Positions 14,101 through 23,400 of a DNA stretch of 64,000 nucleotides are shown here, piece after piece. The DNA comes from Bugulina stolonifera (taxonomy: Eukaryota; Bryozoa; Gymnolaemata; Cheilostomatida; Bugulidae): NCBI GenBank assembly GCA_935421135.1, contig OW285187.1:10540001-10604000 (forward strand), read 5' to 3'. Below the pieces are notes generated by a model. The model searched no databases, was not told the origin of the DNA, and was given only the letters and a program-made list of their open reading frames with translations. The position numbers and the translations under genes are program-made. Numbering within the stretch: the first letter of the stretch is position 1; every line of letters begins with the position of its first letter.

Positions 14101-14416
14101 TGTAGTGAATGATAATTTTTAAAATCAAAATCGAAAATCAATGTTATTTTTAATTTTAAAGTATCATGGGCCTAATCATTAAGATTAGATGTATAATATA
14201 ATAATAATTGAAATTATATAATAACAATAATATAATATTATGATTATTACACTTGTATTCAATATTATACATAATATTCAACATCAAATATAAATAATTA
14301 ATAAATATTTAATACAATAATAATAAATAGTTATAGTATTTGCTTGTTATTGTTGGATCATTCAATGGATGAATGACACCATCAAACCTCACGGATACTT
14401 ACTTAAAGGAATCCAT
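8176..14416 (-). CDS. MTPAP: Non-canonical poly(A) polymerase, MTPAP/TUT1-like
   Basis: Fourteen exons on the minus strand (14416-14403, 13886-13760, 13644-13483, 13139-13077, 12944-12827, 12427-12330, 12159-12115, 12042-11861, 11404-11187, 11032-10940, 10720-10572, 10234-9814, 9361-9281, 8528-8176) join in phase to 707 residues. The N-terminal part resembles the RNP-like domain of mitochondrial poly(A) polymerase. The Cid1-type nucleotidyltransferase core has FGSS at 168-171, catalytic Asp181 and Asp183, and third Asp264 in a CDL context. A helical central domain contains LNSYTITLMVIFYLQ. The PAP-associated part has GFVEYY and a VQDPF motif (427-431). A C-terminal extension (about 510-707) is absent from typical MTPAP and holds two VVDLT motifs. 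Such enzymes add A or U to RNA 3' ends. No mitochondrial presequence is visible at the chosen ATG, so an upstream exon may be missing, or the protein may act outside mitochondria. TUT1 is the main alternative. Confidence 0.85.
8655..9157. repeat. 23-bp minisatellite in last intron
   Basis: About 22 head-to-tail copies of a 23-bp unit (core ACAGGGTAACATAGCATGTA, then GAT) with almost no variation except a GCATG/GTATG change in a few copies. It lies entirely in the intron between exons 13 (9281-9361) and 14 (8176-8528) of the poly(A)-polymerase-like gene. All three minus frames are open through it, giving cysteine-rich repeat peptides that are artefacts. Confidence 0.95.
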
Positions 14417-15359
14417 CAGATTGAGCTTAGACTGCAGAAGTGTATTGCATTAAACTGCGTTTATTAATGGGTGGTATAGTTCTTCTTATAGCACAATTTT
14501 AAATACGATCAATTTATACAAAATATTATTTCATTTTCGTTTTAATTTTCATGTGGGGAAATTAATTTTTTCATTAGCATCGGTTCTAGAATTTGAACTG
14601 ATTTAATTCAGTTTGTAAGTGGGGTAAGCGTCTAGTGTTGAAGTGTAATAGTATCATAGGACAACAGGCTACTCACATGAATATAAAACCTTGACCTCTA
14701 ATTAAAACGAATCTCCCTGAAATTCCAGTTGTTGCTAAAATGGGTAAACAACTCCTACACTCAAAGTAAAACGACTAAAGAAAGAGAGGATAACTTCCAC
14801 ATTGAGTAAAATGTTACCAATAAAATATAATACATGTAGTAATACAACATATAAATTGATCATAGCTTTTATCTGAACCTAGTAGTACACTTAGAGCTGC
14901 TTATACCAACTGTATTTTCAAGATTTTATCCATGAGACCAACACCATGATATACACATAGAAGCTCTAGTCAACCCTTCTTACAATAAAATTTCACTTTT
15001 GAGGATAAGGATAAAAATAGCAAGTTTTCTGTCTCTTAAGTGTAAATTTGGCAGCATTGCTAGGACTAAAACATAGATTGATTGTTACTCACATTCATTC
15101 AATCATGCTACAACAAACTCTATTCGTCTCCAGCTCATGTTACATGTACATGATGTATATCACAGCATAAATATCTCACCATTTGGTGTGCCATTACTCA
15201 TTAGCCAAACAAGAAAAGCGGTCCACTGCATGTACATGTACATTTGATTCTACATGTACATGTATGTATTATATTATACTCAACCAATATGAGTTATCTT
15301 CTTTCAGTTATATGCATATGTGCATGTCATATTTATGACTGCATTCAGTGGTTTCAAAT
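14417..15359. other. Region between polymerase-like gene start and TIR element
   Basis: No coding exon supported. It includes an AT-rich stretch and ATGTACAT palindromes near 15143-15262. It should hold the promoter of the minus-strand poly(A)-polymerase-like gene and possibly a missed 5' exon (a CAG acceptor lies just upstream of the chosen ATG at 14416). Confidence 0.4.
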
Positions 15360-15365
15360 CACATA
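15360..15365. repeat. Left target-site duplication CACATA
   Basis: The six bases CACATA directly precede the left terminus AGTAGTATAG; the same six bases directly follow the right terminus at 24301-24306. The match does not extend to seven bases, so the duplication length is exactly 6 bp. Confidence 0.9.
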
Positions 15366-15639
15366 AGTAGTATAGTCAGTGCACTTCTAGACAGACACGC
15401 ACTCATTGACCCCTGTTTTCAACCAATCACAAGCCGGTATTTCCGATTTCAACCAATCACAGAAGAGCACAAAAATTTTGCACACGACCTTGCCAAGGTC
15501 ACCCCAAAATCCCCCCTTCTGATTGGTCGAAAAAACATTTGCACACTTGACCCCGAACCCGGCCACGACCCCTTTCCTCCCTCCTTCCCGCCCTCCTCCC
15601 CCTCCCCCACCTCCCACTCCTCCCCCACTCCTCGCCACC

Positions 15640-15865
15640 GCCCTCGTCCCGTCCGCGCCACCGCCGTCGCCGCCGCCGCCACCGCCGCCCTCACCGCCGC
15701 CGTCGCCGCCGCCACCACCGCCCTCACCACCGCCGCCGCCACCGCCGCCACCACCGCCACCGCCGCCACCGCCGCCACCGCCGCCACCACCACCGCCGCC
15801 GCCGCCGCCACCGCCGCCGCCGCCATCACCGTCATCACCGCCACCCCTCCTCCACCGCCGCCCCC
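15640..15865 (+). repeat. (GCC)n trinucleotide tract, left TIR
   Basis: Imperfect GCC/ACC triplet array embedded in the TIR, mirrored at about 23815-24025 in the right TIR with a different copy number. It accounts for the Pro-, Ala- and Gly-rich frames on both strands. GC content here contrasts sharply with the AT-rich surroundings. Confidence 0.9.
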
Positions 15866-16239
15866 CCCCCCCCCGCAACCCCCACTCACCCGAACGACCG
15901 ATCGTTTGAGGCGGTCAAGCCGCGTCCGCCCACGTTGCGTGCGGCGCCGACCGTACACGTGGAGGCGACGCCGGTGCCCCGTATCCACCGGGCCAAGCGA
16001 CTAGGCAGCGGCCCGCCGCTTCTCCCGCGCCCCCACTCGGAAAGCTTGTGATCTAAACGAGCGAATTCGGCTGCGCTTCGCCTATAGCTCTCATCAGCGA
16101 TAAGAAGAAGTACTACGGAAGGCTTGGTTTATGATGTGCATTGCATTGTTAATAAAGAAATGTGTAAAGTCTTGGCTATAAATACACTGATGGGAAGAAG
16201 GGTTGGTTCTATGATATACATTGTATTGACAATAAAGAA

Positions 16240-16561
16240 ACGTGTGCATGTGTTAAGTCAGCATATATAATACATTAAATAAACTTTCCACAATGGTGAC
16301 AATAGAATGAATAAAAGATTGTGTACACGTGTTAAAACACAATTGAAAGAATAAAAGACACATATTTAAAAGAGTATGTCATATCTATTATTAGCAAGAA
16401 AGTCTGTGTGCATGTGTTAAGACAGTGTGTATTATACATTAGATAAACTTTTCACAATAGTAGCAATAGAATAAATAAAAGGTTGTGTGCATGTGTTAAG
16501 TCAGCATTATGTAATATATTAAATAAACTTTTCACAATAGTAGCAATAGAATAAATAAAAG
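16240..16561 (+). repeat. Sub-terminal tandem repeats, left
   Basis: Diverged units containing GTGTGCATGTGTTAAGTCAG followed by TTAAATAAACTTTTCACAAT and GCAATAGAATAAATAAAAG. Related starts near 16249, 16413 and 16493. Each unit carries one or more AATAAA words on the + strand, reading inward from the terminus. Confidence 0.8.
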
Positions 16562-16578
16562 AGGAGTTTAGGTACTTA

Positions 16579-18023
16579 TTACTCATCTTCATCAGAAGTC
16601 GTAGGAGCTATAATGTTTACGACTTCGGTCTCAGCATACTCTAATTGATATGCTCCAGCTCCAAACTCTTGACACAGTCTTACCTACAAGATGATTTTAG
16701 TTTTTTACTCAGACGAATATCACTCAAGGTGGACAAAGCAAGAAATCTATACTTCTTTATGTTGTTGGTCCCTTACCATATCTGCTGATTTGTAGAGGTG
16801 AGCTAGTTGTTGAGGGGTTTCACTTTTGTAGTTACGAACTTCAGAATCAGCTCCCAATCTTAGACATGTATGTAGACATTCGTAGTCTTCATTCTCTATG
16901 GCAATGTGAGATGGGGCGTATCCATCTCCCATTCGCTATAATATCAAACAAGAGAATAGAATTAAACTCCCCATCTAACTTATCAATTCGATCTACTCTA
17001 CTTTTATTCCACTGTAATGTATTCACTTACCCTCATATCTAAGTCAGCCCGAGTATTTTTTTTTAGTACCTTTAGTGCCTCTCTATGCTTGCTGCTATGC
17101 GCTGTTTCAACAATGAGGTGGACTACACTCCTTCCATCATGATTGTAGCTCTGTACATTGTCTTGGGGAAGTGATTTGTAAGGAACTCTGAAGTATGGAT
17201 GCTTTACTTCTGCTCTGGTCAAACTTGTGGTTAGAGCATGAATAACCTTAGCTCTACCCAGACGTGCAGCAATGTGAAGGGGGGTGTCACCTTCCAAATA
17301 AACATTAGCAATATAGATAAGTACCGAATTGTTACAAGTTTTGCAACACTTTATTTTTTAACAAGCAATGCATGCAAACATTGGTGCTATAAAACACTAA
17401 CCCCAAGCATCGGCTATTGCTCCATCCGCTCCCCTTGTGATGATGAGGCGAATTAGTGAATCCGAACAATAAGACTGTACAGTTAGGTGAAGTAACGTCT
17501 GCCGATTCGCATTCTTTGTATTCAGTTGTTTGTGACTCCTCGCAACAAATACCGCGAGTGCAACGGCTCTCTCATCTCTATCTCGGGCTGCTTCTAGTAC
17601 CTCACTACATCATTTAGCATGATATTTGTTTTTCACATAGTTGAGAGGTAGTTATATGGGAAATTTGTCTATCATATTTTATTTTGATCATAAAAGACAA
17701 TACGAAACAAAAAAAAAAAAATAGTTGGAAGTATGTATAACTTACAACTCTTCATCCTTTCCATCTTGCTCCCAAAAGATAGAACGAATTTCTTCTAGTA
17801 ACTGTGTGCTAAGCTTATTACGAATATCGGTTAAAGGATCCCATTTCTGCCAGTCTAGAGGTAAGCTTTTTTGGAGAAAGAGCTCAGACATCCCCTCAAA
17901 TAAGTCTTTATTCTCATACTTGCTTTGTTCTGTACATCTTTCCACTGTTACCTTCATCAGCTCTTGGTTTATAGGAGTCATTAGCTTGTTGCTATACTCG
18001 CTTGATCCATATCCACTTTCCAT
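16579..18023 (-). CDS. IkB-like ankyrin-repeat protein carried in the TIR element
   Basis: Five exons (18023-17746, 17604-17402, 17290-17031, 16935-16777, 16683-16579), all GT-AG and in phase, give 334 residues. The N-terminal 90 residues are charged with no assigned domain, but begin MESGYGSS, which resembles the phosphodegron DSGxxS of IkB proteins with Glu for Asp. About five ankyrin repeats follow: TLLHL near 129-133, GDTPLHIAAR 161-170, DGRSVVHL in exon 3, DGYAPSHIA 251-259, SETPQQLA near 286. A short acidic tail ends SDEDE. Ankyrin core plus N-terminal degron plus acidic tail is the IkB/Cactus layout; family members mask the nuclear localisation signal of Rel/NF-kB dimers in the cytoplasm. 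A generic ankyrin protein is the alternative. Retained introns argue against retrocopy origin. The stop lies 17 nt from the TIR boundary. Confidence 0.8.
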
Positions 18024-18108
18024 GCTATTTGTGTGCTAACCTTCTTTAATTTCTATTAAGAACAGACTGGAGCTAGAAAGAGTTAACTAAACTACTGTTT
18101 CCACCTCT

Positions 18109-18149
18109 CTTTATATAGTGAATAAAAAGATACAAATAAAGCTGATTGG
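18109..18149 (-). promoter_or_regulatory. TATA and CCAAT motifs upstream of the IkB-like gene
   Basis: On the minus strand, a CCAAT box (18149-18144) is followed by TATATAAAG (18117-18109), about 86-94 nt before the ATG at 18023. The spacing suits a TATA promoter with a short 5' UTR. It abuts the central minisatellite. Confidence 0.6.
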
Positions 18150-18175
18150 CTAACAGCATATACATTGGAGCGCAT

Positions 18176-19415
18176 TGGAAACACATCAGAGTGCATCGAA
18201 TCACATCGGGAAAGATCGAAAACACATAGGGAAACATCGAAACACATCGGGAAAGGTCGAAAACACATCGGGGGAGGTCGAAAACACATGGGGACACATC
18301 GAATCACATCGGGGGAGGTCGAAAACACATCGGGACACATCGAATCACATCGGGGGAGGTCGAAAACACATCGGGACACATCGAATCACATCGGGGGAGG
18401 TCGAAAACACATCGGGTCACATCGAATCACATCGGGGGAGGTCGAAAACACATCGAATCACATCGGGGGAGGTCGAAAACACATCGGGGGAGGTCGAAAA
18501 CACATCGGGACACATCGAATCACATCGGGGGAGGTCGAAAACACATCGGGGGAGGTCGAATCACATCGGGGGAGGTCGAAAACACATCGGGTCACATCGA
18601 ATCACATCGGGGGAGGTCGAAAACACATCGAATCACATCGGGGGAGGTCGAAAACACATCGGGGGAGGTCGAAAACACATCGAATCACATCGGGGGAGGT
18701 CGAAAACACATCGGGACACATCGAATCACATCGGGGGAGGTCGAAAACACATCGAATCACATCGGGGGAGGTCGAAAACACATCGAATCACATCGGGGGA
18801 GGTCGAAAACACATCGAATCACATCGGGGGAGGTCGAAAACACATCGAATCACATCGGGGGAGGTCGAAAACACATCGGGGGAGGTGGAAAACACATCGG
18901 GACACATCGAATCACATCGGGGGAGGTCGAAAACACATCGAATCACATCGGGGGAGGTCGAAAACACATCGAATCACATCGGGGGAGGTCGAAAACACAA
19001 CGAATCACATCGGGGGAGGTCGAAAACACATCGGGACACATCGAATCACATCGGGGGAGGTCAAAAACACATCGGGTTACATCGGGGAAGGTCGAAAACA
19101 CATCGAGACACATCGAATCACATCGGGGGAGGTCGAAAACACATCGGGGGAGGTAAAAAACACATCGGGTTACATCGGGTTACATCGGGTCACATCGGGG
19201 AAGGTCGAAAACACATTGGGACACATCGAATCACATCGGGGGAGGTCGAAAACACATCGAGACACATCGAATCACATCAGGGGAGGTCGAAAACACATCG
19301 GGGGAGGTCGAAAACACATCGGGTTACATCGGGTTACATCGGGTTACATCGGGTTACATCGGGTTACATCGGGTTACATCGGGTTACATCGGGTTACATC
19401 GAATCACATCGGGAT
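18176..19415. repeat. Composite ACATCG minisatellite between divergent genes
   Basis: About 1.24 kb built from short modules that all begin ACATCG: a 10-bp module ACATCGAATC, 10-bp modules ACATCGGGAC and ACATCGGGTT, and a 21-bp module with ACATCGGGGGAGGTCGAAAA plus C. Modules are shuffled rather than strictly alternating. The right end is a pure run of eight 10-bp units GGGTTACATC at 19321-19400. Two plus frames stay open for more than 400 codons with His/Arg/Ser/Glu-rich peptides, a by-product of a stop-free unit. It fills nearly the whole space between the two promoters of the element. Confidence 0.95.
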
Positions 19416-19452
19416 GCAATAAATCAGACTAAAAAAAAGGCAAATCACTTCT

Positions 19453-19477
19453 GATTGGACAGAGATTTCCATAAAAG
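19453..19477 (+). promoter_or_regulatory. Inverted CCAAT and TATA-like motif for the + cargo gene
   Basis: ATTGG (19454-19458, inverted CCAAT) is followed by CATAAAAG (19470-19477), about 110 nt before the ATG at 19586. Together with the CCAAT/TATATAAAG pair at 18149-18109 this makes a symmetrical divergent promoter arrangement around the minisatellite. Confidence 0.5.
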
Positions 19478-19585
19478 CAAGCGTGAGAGAGGATTTTTAT
19501 CATTACCACTCAACCACCTAGTAAAGACTTGCAACTCTGTGGATATTTACTAATTTCTCTGAATAAACATCACTCAACAATTAAT

Positions 19586-22510
19586 ATGGTGAGTAAACTT
19601 ATTTTAATATGTATTTTAGTATGAATTTACTCATTTGAGTTAACATTGGGACTAATTCTATTTTAGTAGTGATATAATACTCCCTTGGTATGACCAGAGC
19701 TTAGAAACTTTGTAAGCTTATGTATTAAACTGTTTTGATTCTCAACATGAGAGCAAGTATGTAGAGATCTGATCTGTCTATACTACAATTTGTGTGACCA
19801 GAGCTTAGAAGCTTTATATGTTGTGAGATTTATTTTCAATATGAGTAGTTATACCACTAGTAGTGTAATAAGTATCAAAACTGTTTATTACCACTTGTAC
19901 TGGCTATACTAGTACATCCTAGCTATTTTAATATGTATTTTAATATGAACTTACTCATTTGAGTTAACATTGGGGCTAATTATATTTTAGTAGTGGTATA
20001 ATTCTCCTTTGGTATGTCCAGGGCTTAAAAACGTTGTAAGCTTATATATTAAACTGTTTTGATTCTCAACATGAGAGCATGTGTGTAGAGATCTGCTCTG
20101 TCTATACTACAATCAGTGTGACCAGAGCTTAGAAACTTTATTATAAGTGGTTATACCACTGTAGTGTTTCTTTCTTTAGTAACTATGTTGCATTAGTAGT
20201 TCCATCTACTTGACTCATGCTTTGGTATATGTTTATTACTCTACATATACTTACAGGCTTCTACATCTAAATATCAAAGAAAGAAATATATAAGAAAAAT
20301 TAAAACATCAAAAAAAGGTATGAAGTATATGATTACGTACGATTCGGAAGACAGAAGACGAATCTCGAGGAAAAGAATCCCATCTCCAGAAATGGTTAGT
20401 CTATTATCTTATTTGTTCACACATGCATTACACCTTCAATCCACTATGGTGTTGGGTTTCTAAGATGTCAAAGGAGATTACTGACATTTCTTCAGAAGTA
20501 CATGTTAGTTACACATAATGATGATGTACTTTTTTATACTATAAGCCTCTTACCATGTCTAGAATGTCAAAAGAGACTACTTCCTTTTTAAAACCAGATG
20601 TTAATTAGCCATAGTATGATTTTCTCTAATTCTATAAGTCTCTTACCATGTCTAAGATGTTAAAGATTAGTGATATTTTTATTATAAGTATTGCACTTTC
20701 TTTCTTATGTATTATTTTTATCAATAAGACACTTTTTTTTCTTTTCTTATGTGAAAAAATATAACATAAATTACAACTGGTTTTCTTATGTTAATGATGT
20801 ATTTCTCTTTATGTGAGTAAATAGACAGGCTTTAGTAGACTTGCTTAGTACTTAGAGTGCTAGTTTTTTCATCAAATTCCTCAAAAATCATATATTACAA
20901 ATAACTATGTTAATGTAGTTTGTTAATTAGTCTCTGCACATTTTATTTACATTATAGAATGAAAAAGAAACAGAACTAGGGGAAGAAGAAATTGCGTTAT
21001 TTGAAGAATGTGGGGGAGTAGATGGGTTCGAGATAGGTAAGAATGATCTAGTATCTATTTGTATATTTAGAATCTTTTTTTTTTTTCTGATTTACAAGTA
21101 AGTCATATGTTCTCTCTCACTTATTCTTGTTATTTTCTTTCTTTTTTAGGACTCAGAGCAAAGCCGATATGTAAGGGGGGTCTAAGATTCTATGTCTTTG
21201 TTAGTGATGAGACAAAAAGAAGACTGGAGATGTCACTAACAAAGCCATTTGAATCGGACGACCCCTGCTTTTTATGCAATAAGAATGTTGGGCACCGACG
21301 AGGTGTCCACATTCAACAACATTTTTTGCTCCGAATCTGTTTTTGCTATCACATAACAGTAGATGATGAGGGGATGAATAGACACTACAACTTTCCATCT
21401 AATCATCATATTGATGGAAAGCCCTGTCACCGACACATCTCATTCAACACACGCTTTCTAACCGATATCTATTCATTAAAAAAGACCATATCCTTTTTGC
21501 AAAGGGTCACTGGTCACTCTCCACCTTCCAAAATACTCATCCCCGCATACACTCCAACAACTGTTGGTGGGGTAGTATACCCTCCCTTCTTTAAGGGGAT
21601 GTCTACTACTCCATTCTCTTTAAAGTCTGGGGTGTGCTCTTCACAATTTCCTCTCCCTTCTCACCATCATTTTGATTCAGATGCTTCTTCCATCAGTAAC
21701 TCTCTTACTAATGGAGACATTACCATCTCTACTTCTTCTCTTACAACTACTACTATTACTACTACTCCTTCTACTACTTCTTTTCCTCCACTCTTTTCTT
21801 CACATTCACCCTCTCATTCTCCTGAAAGATCTGTAAAGTCTGGGGTGTGCTCTTCACAATTTCCTCTCCCTTCTCACCATCATTTTGATTCAGATGCTTC
21901 TTCCATTAGTAACTCTCTTACTAATGGAGACATTACCACCTCTACTTCTTCTCTTACAACTACTACTATTACTACTACCATTACTACCACTCCTTCTACT
22001 GCTTCTTTTCCCCCACTCTTTTCTTCACATTCACCCTCTCATTCTCCTGAAAGGTCTGATGATACAGTTACCACTGTTTCGATACCTACTTCTACTCCCA
22101 CCTCTTCACCTGCTCCACTCTTTTTCTTAGATTCACCCTCTTTTTCTCTTGGAAGATCTAATAATACAATTACTAGTCTTTCAATACCTACTTTTATTAC
22201 TACTTCTACTACTACCACTTCTTCCTTTTCTTTAGCTTCACCCTCTCTTTCTTTTGGAAGAGAGCTACTTAGCTCGCAATCTCCTTCTTGTTCGTCTGAA
22301 CTCAATCTTAATACCCCCACCACTATTATCCCCATAGAAGAGGAGACTGTCAGTGAACTAGTTGATCGAAGCAGACTCCCCCCATCTTTTTTCTCTGGAG
22401 CAGTTGAGTATTACCGCTCTGCCATTTTTCTTCTCAAGAAGAATGGGTATCACAGAGAGGTAATAGCACAAGCTGAAGCTTACCTTCGAGTCAGTGAAGA
22501 AAAGCTCTAA
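19586..22510 (+). CDS. Unrecognised cargo protein: basic N-terminus, Cys/His cluster, Ser/Thr-rich repeats
   Basis: Four exons (19586-19588, 20257-20394, 20958-21036, 21150-22510) join in phase to 526 residues; exon 1 is just the ATG followed by GTGAGT. I do not recognise the family. Residues 2-47 are very basic (KYQRKKYIRKIKTSKK, later RRRISRKR), suggesting nuclear entry or nucleic-acid contact. Exon 3 is acidic. A Cys/His-rich block follows: CFLCNKNVGHRRGVHIQQH (C-x2-C-x10-H-x3-H, near a C2H2 finger) with further CFCYH and a His cluster, probably zinc-binding. The middle (about 190-450) is Ser/Thr/Pro-rich with an almost exact 71-codon duplication (near 21621 and 21834). The last 50 residues return to ordinary composition (VEYYRSAIFLLKKNGYHREV), possibly a helical hairpin. 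It is the divergent partner of the IkB-like gene. Confidence 0.7.
21621..22046 (+). repeat. 213-bp in-frame duplication inside the cargo gene
   Basis: Two copies of a 213-bp (71-codon) unit begin with TAAAGTCTGGGGTGTGCTC at 21621 and 21834. Coding includes SGVCSSQFPLPSHHHFDSDA, then a Thr/Ser run and SHSPSHSPERS. The length is a multiple of three and the frame is kept, consistent with selection on coding. A further weak copy of the Ser/Pro part follows. Confidence 0.85.
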
Positions 22511-22609
22511 TCATCTTTCTTTAGTTTTTTTTCTTTTTTCTCCCACTCTCTTTCTCCCACTCTCTCTCTGTAGTGTCTCATTCCCTCTGCATTTACTTTT
22601 ATGTGATAG

Positions 22610-23400
22610 CAAATCAGTGAGGATTTTTTTTTTAAATTATTTTTTTAAATTATTATATAATGGTATTCTAACACTTATACACATCCTTTTATACATTCTA
22701 TTGCTACTATTGTAAAAAGTTTATTTAATGTATTATATGTGCTGACTTAACACATGCACACAGCTGTCTCTTGCTATAATAGCTATGACATACTCCTTTA
22801 CATATGTGTCTTTTATTCTTTCAATTGTGTTTAAATCATATTATAATGATATTTCAACATGTGTACACAATCTTTATTTATTCTATTGCTACTATTGTGA
22901 AAAGTTTATTTAATGTATTATATATGCTGCCCTTAACACATGTACACAGACTTTTCTTGCTAACAATAGCTATGACATACTCCTTTACATATGTAGCTTT
23001 TTTATTCATTCTATTGCTAGTGTTGTAAAAAGTGTATTTAATGTATTACATAATGCTGACTTAACACATACACTCAATCTTTTATTTATTCTATTGCTAC
23101 TATTGTGAAAAGTTTATTTAATATATTACATAATGCTGACTTAACACATGCACACAACCTTTTATTTATTCTATTGCTACTATTGTGAAAAGTTTATCTA
23201 ATGTATAATATACACTGTCTTAACACATGCACACAGACTTCCTTGCTAATAACAGATATGACATACTCTTTTAAATATGTGTCTTTTATTCTTTCAATTG
23301 TGTTTTAACACGTGTACACAATCTTTTATTCATTCTATTGTCACCATTGCGAAAAGTTATTTAATGTATTATATATGCTGACTTAACACATGCACACGGT
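22610..23400 (-). repeat. Sub-terminal tandem repeats, right
   Basis: Six diverged units marked by CTTAACACATGCACACA-type words at about 22745, 22934, 23060, 23140, 23220 and 23384, alternating with CTTTTATTTATTCTATTGC and CATATGTGTCTTTTATTCTT modules. They are the reverse complement of the left sub-repeats, with more copies; only the part from 23079 outward aligns to the left TIR. They form the region downstream of the + cargo gene. Confidence 0.75.

Larger units (their letters stand above)
15366..16561 (+). repeat. Left terminal inverted repeat
   Basis: Matches the reverse complement of 23079-24300, with a handful of substitutions outside the length-variable GCC tract. From the terminus inward: forward CCAAT boxes (about 15421 and 15451), an inverted one near 15522, a C-rich then (GCC)n tract (about 15570-15880), a GC-rich unique block to about 16080, then AT-rich sub-repeats with many AATAAA words. 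It ends 17 nt before the stop codon of the IkB-like gene, so that gene's 3' UTR must lie in the TIR. Long open frames here (15348-16004 and overlaps) are low-complexity GCC translations. Confidence 0.9.

Noticed and set aside
15348..16004. Pro/Ala/Gly-rich open frames in both TIRs
   Set aside because: Products of the (GCC)n tract on both strands; they differ between arms because the tract length differs, and show no coding constraint.
16579..18023. IkB-like gene as a processed retrocopy
   Set aside because: Four phase-consistent GT-AG introns are retained and no poly(A) tract or target duplication flanks the gene itself.
19321..19400. Interstitial telomere repeat (GGGTTACATC run)
   Set aside because: Contains GGGTTA, but the 10-bp period comes from the ACATCG minisatellite module, not from TTAGGG.
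18176..19415. CRISPR-like array
   Set aside because: The modules are contiguous and shuffled, with no unique spacers, and the genome is animal.
18165..19454. Two plus frames above 400 codons (His/Arg/Ser-rich) as a gene
   Set aside because: Entirely within the ACATCG minisatellite; peptide periodicity equals the DNA repeat.
19462..19470. NF-kB binding site (GAGATTTCC) near the + cargo promoter, implying autoregulation
   Set aside because: At least one to two mismatches to the consensus and only a single site; too weak to claim.
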